A stretch of 64,000 nucleotides of DNA from Candidatus Binatia bacterium (GTDB lineage: Bacteria > Vulcanimicrobiota > Vulcanimicrobiia > Vulcanimicrobiales > Vulcanimicrobiaceae). Positions 12,784-20,601 of this stretch are shown here, piece by piece. The DNA lies in contig DATKMJ010000067.1 in the NCBI GenBank assembly GCA_035541935.1, forward strand, positions 62,001 to 126,000. Direction: 5' to 3'. Position 1 is the first letter of the stretch; each line of letters starts with the position of its first letter. Position numbers and translations under genes: made by a program. The notes beneath the pieces are model-generated. The model was given only the letters and a program-made list of their open reading frames with translations. It was not told where the DNA came from and did not search any database.

Positions 12784-13217
12784 ATCAAGCCGTCGAGCGC
12801 GCCGTCCCCGAGCTCGTCGAACTGCGCGTTCCGGCTACCGCGGAATGGGTCGCGCTCGCGCGGCTCGCCGCCGCCACCGTTGCGATCCGCCTGCGCTTCT
12901 CGATCGAGGAGATCGAGGACGTGAAGCTCGCGGTCGCGGAGGCGTGCACCGCCGTCATTCAGCACGAAGGCCACGGCGAATTCATCGATCTCACCTGCGA
13001 GGCGCAGAACGACGCGCTGCGCGTGCGCGTGCGCGACGCCGGACGGTACGGCCTCCACGCCGTCGAGGAGAAACGCATGAATCTCGACGAGGCGCGCATC
13101 GCGGGCCTCGGAGTCTTTTTGATCCGCACCCTGATGGACGAAGTCACCTACGACGTCCACCCGCAGTTGGGTACGGAGTTGCTCATGCTCAAGAGGTTGG
13201 CCACCCGGCCTGCATAG
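12780..13217 (+). CDS. Anti-sigma factor, RsbW-like GHKL ATPase/kinase domain
   Basis: The 145-residue protein resembles RsbW/SpoIIAB anti-sigma kinases: DVKLAVAEACTAVIQHEGHG (N-box region), VRVRDAGRYG (G1-like) and ARIAGLGVFLIRTLMDEVTY (G2). The Mg-binding Asn normally found in EACTNA is replaced (EACTAV), as in some actinobacterial RsbW proteins, so kinase strength is uncertain. It lies between the STAS antagonist and the sigma gene, the standard partner-switch arrangement. Its stop overlaps the likely start of the sigma gene. Confidence 0.85.
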   Translation: MNQAVERAVPELVELRVPATAEWVALARLAAATVAIRLRFSIEEIEDVKLAVAEACTAVIQHEGHGEFIDLTCEAQNDALRVRVRDAGRYGLHAVEEKRMNLDEARIAGLGVFLIRTLMDEVTYDVHPQLGTELLMLKRLATRPA

Positions 13218-13998
13218 CGCCACGGACCGCGAACGAACTCGCGACCTCTTCGCGCGCTTCGTCCGAGCGCGCAGCCGCGGTGCGAACCACAAGAGTGCGA
13301 GCGCCGAGATCGAGCGCCTTCGCGAGCAGCTGATCGTCGCGCATCTCAGTCTCGTCCGCTTTCTCGCCGTGCGATTCGCCAATCGCGGCGAGCCGCTCGA
13401 CGATCTCATCCAGGTCGGCATCGTCGGCTTGCTCAAAGCGATCGATCGCTTCGAACCCGAACGCGGCGTCGAGTTTACGACCTACGCGACGCCGACGGTC
13501 GTCGGCGAGATCAAGCGGTACTTTCGCGACAAGGGCTGGGCCGTTAAGGTTCCGCGCCGGCTCCAGGAGCTCAATCTCGCCGTCACCCGCGCGGGCGACG
13601 CGCTCGCGGTCGCGCTCGGCCGCAGTCCGACGATCGCCGAACTCGCCGAGCATCTGGAGGCGCGCGAAGACGAGATCCTCGAGGCGCAGGAGCTCGGGCA
13701 GGCGTACAATCTGATCTCGCTCGACGCCGAGCTGCCGGGAGAGAGCGAGAAGAGCGCGCAGCGTCTCGCCGACACCGTCGGCGTCGCCGACGAAGGTCTG
13801 GCGCTTCTCGAGGATCGCGCCAACTTGGAGCGCGCCTTTCACGCGCTTACCGGCCGCGAGCGCGTGATCATCTATCTGCGCTTCTACGAATCGGTCTCGC
13901 AGACGGAGATCGCCAAGCGCCTGCGCGTCTCGCAGATGCACGTCTCCCGCCTGCAGGCGAAGGCGCTCGAAAAGCTCCGCTCCGCGCTCGTCGAGTGA
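13210..13998 (+). CDS. SigB/SigF-family alternative sigma factor (likely CTG start)
   Basis: Regions 2-4 of sigma-70 are clear: HLSLVRFLAVRFANRGEPLD, QVGIVGLLKAIDRFEPERGV, TYATPTVVGEIKRYFRDKGW (the SigB/F signature), and a C-terminal helix-turn-helix (YESVSQTEIAKRLRVSQMHV). The first conserved segment lies upstream of the only in-frame canonical start, GTG 13369. The frame has no ATG, GTG or TTG between the upstream stop (about 13136) and 13369. A CTG at 13210, overlapping the rsbW stop with AGAGG upstream, is the best candidate. If GTG 13369 were used, part of region 2 would be lost. It is probably controlled by the two preceding genes. Confidence 0.85.
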   Translation: MHSATDRERTRDLFARFVRARSRGANHKSASAEIERLREQLIVAHLSLVRFLAVRFANRGEPLDDLIQVGIVGLLKAIDRFEPERGVEFTTYATPTVVGEIKRYFRDKGWAVKVPRRLQELNLAVTRAGDALAVALGRSPTIAELAEHLEAREDEILEAQELGQAYNLISLDAELPGESEKSAQRLADTVGVADEGLALLEDRANLERAFHALTGRERVIIYLRFYESVSQTEIAKRLRVSQMHVSRLQAKALEKLRSALVE

Positions 13999-14031
13999 GC
14001 GGCGGCCGAAAGGTCGCGGCGCGCTCGTGGT

Positions 14032-14037
14032 TATAGT
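14032..14037 (+). promoter_or_regulatory. Putative -10 element for leaderless alaS mRNA
   Basis: TATAGT ends 5 nt before the alaS GTG at 14043 (8 nt before a second GTG). Transcription would start at or next to the start codon. No Shine-Dalgarno sequence is visible for this gene. Confidence 0.45.
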
Positions 14038-14042
14038 CTAGG

Positions 14043-16658
14043 GTGGTGAAGAGCCAGGAGTTACGCCAGGCGTGGATCGACTTCTTCGTCGGCAAGCAGC
14101 ACAAGCTGCTTCCGCCGGCGACGCTCGTTCCGCACGAGATGTCCACGACGCTCTTCACGATCGCCGGCATGGAGCAGTTCGTACCGGTCTTTCTCGGCGA
14201 GCAGCCGCCGCCCGCACCGCGCGCCGTCACGGTGCAGCGCTGCCTGCGCGTCGCCGGCGCGAAGAGCGACATCGAGTCGGTCGGCCGCACCGGCCGTCAC
14301 GGCACGTTCCTCGAGATGCTCGGCAACTTCAGCTTCGGCGATTACTACAAACGCGAGGCAATCGAGTGGGCGTGGGAGTTCGTGACGAAGGTCCTGCGGC
14401 TCGATCCCGATCGCCTCTACGTCACGGTGCACGTCGGCGACGAAGAGGCGGAGCGGCTCTGGATCGACGGCATCGGGCTCGACCGTTCGCGCGTCACTCG
14501 GTTCGAGGAAGATAACTTCTGGACGATGGGCGCGACGGGTCCGTGCGGTCCGTGCACGGAGATCTTCTACGATACCGGTGCGGAGCACGCGAGCGGACCG
14601 GACGACACGGGGCCGAATCGCGGAAACCGCTACGTCGAGATCTGGAACGTCGTCTTTCAACAGTTTAACCGTTCCGCCGACGGCAAGCTCTCGGAACTGC
14701 CGCGAAAAGCGATCGACACCGGCGCGGGTCTCGAGCGGATGCTCGCGGTCTGCAACGGCGTCGCCTCTATGTATCAGACCGACCTTTTCACCGACCTCGT
14801 CGCCGCGCAGCCGCCGATCGGACGGACGTCGCTCTCGAAGCAAGAGCAGTCCGCGCGCCAGAACATCGTCGCCGATCACATGCGCGCCGCAACGTTCTTG
14901 ATCAACGACGGCGTCTATCCGTCGAATACCGATCGCGGCTTCGTTCTGCGCTTCTTGATTCGCCGCGCGATCCGCAACGGGAAACTCCTGGGCTATCCCG
15001 ACGGGTTTCTCGCGGAACTCGTACCGGCCGTCGTGCGCTCGCTCGAGCCCGGCTATCCGGAGTTGCGCGAGAGCGAGGCGCGCATCGTCTCGGCGTTGCG
15101 CCGAGAGGAGCGGGGGTTCGAACGGACGCTGGAGCGCGGCATGGCGATGCTCGACCGGCTGATCGACGAGGCGGTCGCGCACCACGGACACACGATCTCG
15201 GGCGAAGACGCGTTTACGCTGCACGACACGTACGGCTTTCCGGTCGAGTTGACGCGCGAGATCGCCGCGGAGCGCGGCGCGCTGGTAGATTCGCTCGGAT
15301 TCGACCGGCTGATGGACGAGCAGCGCGAGCGCGCGCGCCGCGACGCGGCATCGAAACGCGACGTCGTCGCCGTCACCGACCTGCCGGCGATGCGCAGCGA
15401 GTTCACCGGCTACGACGAAGGCCTCGAGACCGAGGGACGAGTCGTCGCGATTCTCAAAAACGGCAACGCGGTGGAGTCGCTGGGCCCCGAGGAAGAGGGC
15501 ACGCTCGTGCTCGACCGCACCTCGTTCTACGCCGAACGCGGCGGACAGATCGGCGACCGCGGCACGATCGCCGCCGCCGGAGGAACGTTCGACGTGCGCG
15601 ACGCGCAGTACATGGGCGACGCGATCGCCCATCACGGCGTGCTGCACGGCGATCGGATCGCCGTGGGAGAGACGGTCCGTACGAGCGTTGCGCCGCAGTG
15701 GCGCCGCGAGATCAGGCGCCACCACACGTCGGCGCATCTCTTGCAGCGGGCGCTCAAAGACGTCCTCGGCGACGAGGTCAATCAAGCCGGATCGTGGGTC
15801 GGCATCGATCGCATGCGCTTCGACTTCCGCTGGCCGGGCGGCGCGCTGACGCCCGAGCAGAAGCGAGCCGTCGCGCATCGCGTCAACGAGATGATTCGCG
15901 ACGACGCGCATCTCGTCACGCGCGTCTTGCCGCTCGAAGAGGCGAAGAAGACCGGCGCGATCTGGATGGCGGGCGAGAATTACGGGGAGAAGATCCGCGT
16001 CGTACAGGCCGGCCCGTCGATCGAGTTCTGCGGGGGAACGCACTCGCACTCGACCGGCGAGCTCGGCATGTTCGTGATCCTCTCGGAGTTTTCGATCGGC
16101 AGCGGCATCCGGCGCATCGAATCGTGCGTCTCGGACGCGGCCGAAGAGCACGTCGGGCGGCAGAGCGATCTCATCGCGACCCTTTCGTCGTCGCTCGCGA
16201 CCTCGCCCGACGAGTTGCGCGAACGCGTCGAGCGGATGCAGCGCGACGTAAAGGATCTGCAGACGTCGATCGGGCAACTGCGCGCGCGGCTCGCCGCTAC
16301 CGAGGCGCAATCGTACGTCGAGCGGGTCGAACGCAACGGCGATCGCGCGTTCGTCGGGGCGGTCGTGCACGAAGCGAACGGCGAGGCGCTGCGCCATCTC
16401 GGCAACGCGATTCGCAGCCGCTTGCAGAGCGGCGTCGTCGCGCTCGCCGGCATCGATAACGGCTCCGTCAGCCTCTTGGTGAGCGCGAGCGACGATCTCG
16501 TGAAGGCCGGCGTGCACGCCGGAAATCTGGTGAAGCTTGCCGCGCCGCTCGTCGGCGGCAAGGGCGGCGGTCAGGCCGCGCAGGCGCAGGGCGGCGGCAG
16601 CGATGCCGGCGGCGCGGAGGCCGCGGTGCGCGCGATTCGCGACGCGGTGCTGGCGTGA
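14043..16658 (+). CDS. alaS: Alanyl-tRNA synthetase
   Basis: This charges tRNA-Ala and edits mischarged Ser/Gly. The 871-residue protein has the class II core (FFVGKQHKLLPPATLVP, RVAGAKSDIESVGRTGRHGT, FWTMGATGPCGPCTEIFYD), the editing domain (HHTSAHLLQRAL and CGGTHSHSTGELGMF, giving the Zn ligands), and a C-terminal C-Ala domain ending with the Gly-rich LVGGKGGGQAAQAQGGGSDA. The length and domain order are normal. The start is GTG with a -10 like element immediately upstream. Confidence 0.97.
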   Translation: MVKSQELRQAWIDFFVGKQHKLLPPATLVPHEMSTTLFTIAGMEQFVPVFLGEQPPPAPRAVTVQRCLRVAGAKSDIESVGRTGRHGTFLEMLGNFSFGDYYKREAIEWAWEFVTKVLRLDPDRLYVTVHVGDEEAERLWIDGIGLDRSRVTRFEEDNFWTMGATGPCGPCTEIFYDTGAEHASGPDDTGPNRGNRYVEIWNVVFQQFNRSADGKLSELPRKAIDTGAGLERMLAVCNGVASMYQTDLFTDLVAAQPPIGRTSLSKQEQSARQNIVADHMRAATFLINDGVYPSNTDRGFVLRFLIRRAIRNGKLLGYPDGFLAELVPAVVRSLEPGYPELRESEARIVSALRREERGFERTLERGMAMLDRLIDEAVAHHGHTISGEDAFTLHDTYGFPVELTREIAAERGALVDSLGFDRLMDEQRERARRDAASKRDVVAVTDLPAMRSEFTGYDEGLETEGRVVAILKNGNAVESLGPEEEGTLVLDRTSFYAERGGQIGDRGTIAAAGGTFDVRDAQYMGDAIAHHGVLHGDRIAVGETVRTSVAPQWRREIRRHHTSAHLLQRALKDVLGDEVNQAGSWVGIDRMRFDFRWPGGALTPEQKRAVAHRVNEMIRDDAHLVTRVLPLEEAKKTGAIWMAGENYGEKIRVVQAGPSIEFCGGTHSHSTGELGMFVILSEFSIGSGIRRIESCVSDAAEEHVGRQSDLIATLSSSLATSPDELRERVERMQRDVKDLQTSIGQLRARLAATEAQSYVERVERNGDRAFVGAVVHEANGEALRHLGNAIRSRLQSGVVALAGIDNGSVSLLVSASDDLVKAGVHAGNLVKLAAPLVGGKGGGQAAQAQGGGSDAGGAEAAVRAIRDAVLA

Positions 16659-17344
16659 TTCGGCGCGCGGCGGCCGTGGCGCTCGGGATCTCGCTGCTCG
16701 GCGCGACGCGTGGACAGATGGATTCGCAGTACGTGCTGCAGCGTTACACGCTCGCGGTGGCGGCGGTCCCGATTCCGAAGGTCGTGGTCTACTCGTATAC
16801 GGTCTCGCAGGTCGGGGCGAGCAACATCGAACAGCGCCACACGATCTATCGCAGCGGCTCGGCGGTTCGCGACGAAACGCTCTCCGTGGACGGGATCTCG
16901 CTCGTCCGCAAGATCGTGCGCTTCTCGCACCACGAGGAGCGCTACACGGTCGCCCGCTTCGCTCCGCGCAGCGACGCCTACGAGCTCCTCTACCTGGGAA
17001 CGGCGAGAGAGGACGGACGCCTCGACTACGTCTACGAGGCGACGCCGCTCTCGCATAACGCAGGCGCGTACGTCGATCGCGTGACGATCGACGGAACGAC
17101 CTTTCTGCCGCGCGTCGTGCACTTTCGAACGGCCGGCGGCGACGCCGCCGGGAGCGGCGAGATCGCGTTCGCCCCGTTTGGGAAGTATTGGATGCCGGTG
17201 ACGGCGAGCGCGCAGGCTCGCGTGCGCGGCAAGCCGGCGCACGAGCGGATCGCGTGGAGCGATTACCGGTTCCCGGAGAGCCTTCCGCCCTCGACGTTCC
17301 AGGCGCCGGCGCCGCTGCCGCAGGCGACGCCCTCTTCGAATTGA
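16655..17344 (+). CDS. Hypothetical exported protein
   Basis: The 229-residue protein starts at a GTG overlapping the alaS stop (GTGA). Residues 1-20 form a signal-peptide-like segment (AAAVALGISLLGATRG). The rest is predicted mainly beta, with alternating hydrophobics (VLQRYTLAVAAVPIPKVVVY, then YSYTVSQVGASNIEQRHTIY), somewhat like LolA/RseB-type periplasmic folds that bind lipid. I do not recognise a defined family. The C-terminus is Pro-rich. It is coupled by TTGA overlap to a polytopic membrane protein. Confidence 0.6.
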   Translation: MIRRAAAVALGISLLGATRGQMDSQYVLQRYTLAVAAVPIPKVVVYSYTVSQVGASNIEQRHTIYRSGSAVRDETLSVDGISLVRKIVRFSHHEERYTVARFAPRSDAYELLYLGTAREDGRLDYVYEATPLSHNAGAYVDRVTIDGTTFLPRVVHFRTAGGDAAGSGEIAFAPFGKYWMPVTASAQARVRGKPAHERIAWSDYRFPESLPPSTFQAPAPLPQATPSSN

Positions 17345-18525
17345 CGAGGCTGCGGCCGGCGTACGTTGCCGGAGCGGTCGCGCTCGTCGTCACGGCGCTC
17401 GTCTCGCATCTCCGCGCCTCGCCGTATAACAACTACGTTCTGCTCGCGCAGGCGTTCTTGCACGGCCGCGCGTGGATAGACTGGCCGGGCGCGTATATAG
17501 ACGCGCTGCAGCACGGCGGCCGCTACTACGTTATCGAGGCGCCGGTGCCGGCGCTCTTGCTCCTTCCATTCGTCGCGATCTTCGGAGCCGCGACGAATCA
17601 GACGATGCTGGCGATCGTCCTTGCGGGCATCGCCGTCGGCGCCGCGTGGGAGCTCGGCGAGCGCTTCGGCGTACGCCCCTCCGCCAACGCGTGGATCTGC
17701 GCCTTCCTTCTCGCCGGAACCGACCTCTTGTGGTGTGCGATGCTCGGCGACGTGTGGTTCCTGGCCCACGTGAGCGCGGTCGCGTTTACGCTGCTCGCGC
17801 TCGTCGAGTTGGCGGGGCAGCGGCGCGGCTGGCTCGTCGCGCTCTACGCCGCGTGCGCGGCGGAGTCGCGCTTCACGATGATCGCCGCGATCCCCGTCTA
17901 CTGCGTCATGCTGAGCGGAGTCCGCGGTGTCACCCGCAGCGGAGTCCGCGGTGTCATCCTGAGCGGAGTCGAAGGACGGCGCATCGCGTCGTTCGCGGCC
18001 GTGCTCGGTGCGGTCGCCGTTCTTTGGGTGCTCTACAATCGCGCGCGTTGGGGAACGTGGAACGACATCGGTTACGCGACCTGGTACCATCAGGATCAAG
18101 TCGGGATGCCGACGGGATCGCCGTTCCGCTTCTCCTATCTGCCCTATCAGCTCTGGTCGTTCTTCGTGCAGGCGCCGACGCAGCTTCCGTCGTTTCCCGG
18201 GCTGCGGCCGGAGTACTCCGGGGTCGCGCTCACGTGGACGTCGCCGGCGCTCGTCCTTGCGTTTCTCGCGCGCTCGCCGCTTCGTTGGGTCGCGGCGCTC
18301 TGGGCGGCCGCTCTGCTGACCGCCGTGCCGAACTTTCTCTACTACGTCAACGGCTTCGCGCAGTTCGGCATGCGCCATGCGCTCGACTTCGAGCCGTTTC
18401 TCGTTGCGCTGATGTTCCTCGGCGTGCGAGATCGTTTTCCGGCGTGGGGCTACGCGCTCGTGGCGTACTCGATCGCGGCTGGATTCTGGGGCTGCTGGTA
18501 CTGGCTCTCGTTCGTGCGCGTCTAA
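17341..18525 (+). CDS. Polytopic membrane protein, GT-C-like, with repeat insertion
   Basis: The TTG at 17341 overlaps the previous stop and gives 394 residues with about nine hydrophobic helices. The first periplasmic-type loop (WIDWPGAYIDALQHGGRYYV) and the following helix resemble the start of GT-C glycosyltransferases such as PMT/ArnT relatives, but I cannot place the family. Residues about 189-212 (MLSGVRGVTRSGVRGVILSG) are encoded by three units of the dispersed repeat, between two transmembrane helices, in frame. The stop overlaps the convergent neighbour by 4 nt. Confidence 0.65.
   Translation: MTRLRPAYVAGAVALVVTALVSHLRASPYNNYVLLAQAFLHGRAWIDWPGAYIDALQHGGRYYVIEAPVPALLLLPFVAIFGAATNQTMLAIVLAGIAVGAAWELGERFGVRPSANAWICAFLLAGTDLLWCAMLGDVWFLAHVSAVAFTLLALVELAGQRRGWLVALYAACAAESRFTMIAAIPVYCVMLSGVRGVTRSGVRGVILSGVEGRRIASFAAVLGAVAVLWVLYNRARWGTWNDIGYATWYHQDQVGMPTGSPFRFSYLPYQLWSFFVQAPTQLPSFPGLRPEYSGVALTWTSPALVLAFLARSPLRWVAALWAAALLTAVPNFLYYVNGFAQFGMRHALDFEPFLVALMFLGVRDRFPAWGYALVAYSIAAGFWGCWYWLSFVRV
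17906..17976 (+). repeat. Dispersed repeat inside a membrane-protein gene
   Basis: Three consecutive units share GCGGAGTCCGCGGTGTCA or CTGAGCGGAGTCGAAGGA. The last unit, GTCATCCTGAGCGGAGTCGA, is the family consensus. The host reading frame passes through without a stop and encodes the LSGVxG-type peptide repeat. Confidence 0.8.
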
Positions 18526-20282
18526 CGTTGCGCCGCGCCGAGCGCCGGCAGATCTTCGTAGGCCGCGCGCAGCTCGCCGGCGCTCGAGACCGGCGGTCCG
18601 CACGTGCCGGTGATGCAGAGGTACGCCGCCTCTTGCGCCGGCATCCCGAGTTGCGCCGCCGCGTCCGAGTCGAGCGTGCGGATCGCGACGAACGGCGATG
18701 GAAGCCGCGCCGCAGCTTCGCGAAACGCGTCGGTCGATGCGGGATCGCCGACGATGCGTAGGCTAAGCTCCGGCGCGAGCGCGCGGCTAAGCGCCCGAGC
18801 GTACGTCGCCGCGAACGATCCGGCCGCGAGCGCAGCCGATCCGTAGAAGCGCAGGACGCTCTCGGCGCGAACGCGGTAACCGCTGTCGCCGGTAAGCGCC
18901 GCGAGGCGCAGCAAGACGTCCGCGAACGCTCCGTTCTCGACGATCGGCGTATCGGTCACGGCGAGGCGTCCGAACGCGTCCTCCGGGAGCCGGTCGTAGA
19001 ACGCGCCCGAGGGCGCTGCGAAGGCGCCGATTGCGGCATCGGCTATCGCACGGGCGCGCAAGAGAAAGCGACGTTCGCCGCCGATCTCGTGTGCGTCGAG
19101 CAACGCGCGCGCGTACGCGACGTGATCCGCGAAGAGGCCGCGCACGTCGCGCGTGCCGTCCGGGAAGTAGACGTGGTAGAGCAGACCGTCCTCGCCGATC
19201 AAGAGACGATCGATGCCGTCGAGCGTCTGCGTCGCCGCCGCGAGGAGCGCGTCGTCGTCGAGCGCGCGCGCGGCCCAGCACTGCGCGCCGGCGAGCGCGG
19301 CCGTCCAGTTCGTGTACGAGGTCCGATCGACGTACGGCGCGGCGAGCTTGCGCCGCTCCTCGAGCGGCAGCGCGTAATACTCCTCGTCGGCGTCTTGGCT
19401 GCCGGCAAAGAATCCGGTCTGCGGATCGCGCAGAACGCGCGTCACGTACCCGAGCGTGGAGGTCAGCGTGGCGTGGAACTCTTGCGTCGGGGCGAAGAGC
19501 GCCAGGCCGGCGAGCACGCGCACGAGGCCGGCGTGATCCTCGGCCATCTTCTCGAAGTGCGGGACGCTCCAGTCGCGCGTCGTCGAGTAGCGGAAGAAAC
19601 CACCCTCGACGCGATCGTACATGCCTCCGCGAGCCATTGCGTTCATCGTGCGTGCGACGATCTCATAGAGGCGTGGTTTGCCGGTCAGCCGCCACTGCGT
19701 CAGCAAGAACTCGTGCACCTCGGGCTGCGGAAACTTCGGCGCGCCGCCGAAGCCGCCGAACTCGACGTCGTAATTTCGTTCGAGCTCCTCGAGCAGCCCC
19801 TCGATCGGCGCCGCGCTCAGGGCTGCGTCCGGGGACGGCCGGTGCGCCGCGGCGCTCGCGCGCAATTCGGCCGCACGCTCGGCGATCTCTCCCTTGCGCT
19901 CCGCGTAGAAGTCGGCGATCTCGTCCAGCGCGCGCCGCAGCTGTTGGGGTGGAAGGTACGTCGCGCCGGTCAGCGTCGTTCCGTCCGGCGCGAGGAAGGC
20001 GGTCGTCGGCCAGCCGCCCATGTTGTAACGCGCGTTGACGTCGGGACGGCGATCGTTGTCGACGCGGACCGGCACGTAACGCCGGTTGATCGTCTCGATA
20101 ACTTCGGAATCCGAGTACGTCGTCTCGTCCATCACGTGACACCAGTGACACCAGACGGCCGAGATCGAGAGGAGGATCGGCTTCTCCTCGGCGGCGGCGC
20201 GCGCGAATGCGTCGGGGCCCCACGCCAACCATGCGATCTCGGCGGCGCGATTCGGACGCGGCGAAAAGCGGAACTCACTCAT
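18522..20282 (-). CDS. Thioredoxin-fold protein of the YyaL / spermatogenesis-associated protein 20 family
   Basis: This family joins an N-terminal thioredoxin-like domain to a long alpha/alpha-barrel glycosidase-like domain. The N-terminal part has PILLSISAVWCHWCHVMDET with a CxxC motif in a conserved WCHWCHVM context. The barrel contains MNAMARGGMYDRVEGGFFRY, and HFEKMAEDHAGLVRVLAGLA. The ATG at 20282 gives 586 residues. An upstream start at 20297 is possible but would lengthen the overlap with the preceding small gene. The biochemical function of the family is not known. It is cotranscribed with the small membrane protein upstream. Confidence 0.88.
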   Translation of the reverse strand: MSEFRFSPRPNRAAEIAWLAWGPDAFARAAAEEKPILLSISAVWCHWCHVMDETTYSDSEVIETINRRYVPVRVDNDRRPDVNARYNMGGWPTTAFLAPDGTTLTGATYLPPQQLRRALDEIADFYAERKGEIAERAAELRASAAAHRPSPDAALSAAPIEGLLEELERNYDVEFGGFGGAPKFPQPEVHEFLLTQWRLTGKPRLYEIVARTMNAMARGGMYDRVEGGFFRYSTTRDWSVPHFEKMAEDHAGLVRVLAGLALFAPTQEFHATLTSTLGYVTRVLRDPQTGFFAGSQDADEEYYALPLEERRKLAAPYVDRTSYTNWTAALAGAQCWAARALDDDALLAAATQTLDGIDRLLIGEDGLLYHVYFPDGTRDVRGLFADHVAYARALLDAHEIGGERRFLLRARAIADAAIGAFAAPSGAFYDRLPEDAFGRLAVTDTPIVENGAFADVLLRLAALTGDSGYRVRAESVLRFYGSAALAAGSFAATYARALSRALAPELSLRIVGDPASTDAFREAAARLPSPFVAIRTLDSDAAAQLGMPAQEAAYLCITGTCGPPVSSAGELRAAYEDLPALGAAQR

Positions 20283-20559
20283 CTCGATCGGTTGCACCCC
20301 GTAGGAACGACGCGCCGTAGAATACGGCGATCACCGCATACAGCGCGAGCCCGGCGATGCCTGCACCCTCGAAGCGCAGCGCCGATGCGATAGCGAAGAA
20401 CGCCGCGAAGAGCAGGCTGATCGCGGCGTAGCGCCGGTGCGCCGGGCCGTCCAAACCGTAGTTCTCGCGATCGTAGAAGCCGCCGGGGGAACGGCCGCGC
20501 AGCCAGGCGAGCGCGGCGACGCCGAGCGAGAGCGTCAGGCCGGCGAGACTCCAGATCAT
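20275..20559 (-). CDS. Small membrane protein
   Basis: This 94-residue protein starts at ATG 20559. It has three hydrophobic segments: IWSLAGLTLSLGVAALAWL (2-20), YAAISLLFAAFFAIASAL (44-61), and GIAGLALYAVIAVFYGASFL (68-87). Its stop overlaps the start of the thioredoxin-fold gene by 8 nt, so the two form a translationally coupled pair. A longer in-frame reading on the same strand only covers ligD on the other strand. The family is unknown. Confidence 0.65.
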   Translation of the reverse strand: MIWSLAGLTLSLGVAALAWLRGRSPGGFYDRENYGLDGPAHRRYAAISLLFAAFFAIASALRFEGAGIAGLALYAVIAVFYGASFLRGATDRDE

Positions 20560-20601
20560 GCGCTCTAAGAGTAGCGCGATGGGCCGTCGAAGCCAACGAT
20601 A

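Noticed and set aside
14061-17432. An 1123-residue minus-strand ORF opposite alaS.
   Set aside because: High-GC codon structure produces long antisense frames; composition is Arg/Ala/Asp-biased with no recognisable domain, and alaS on the other strand is certain.
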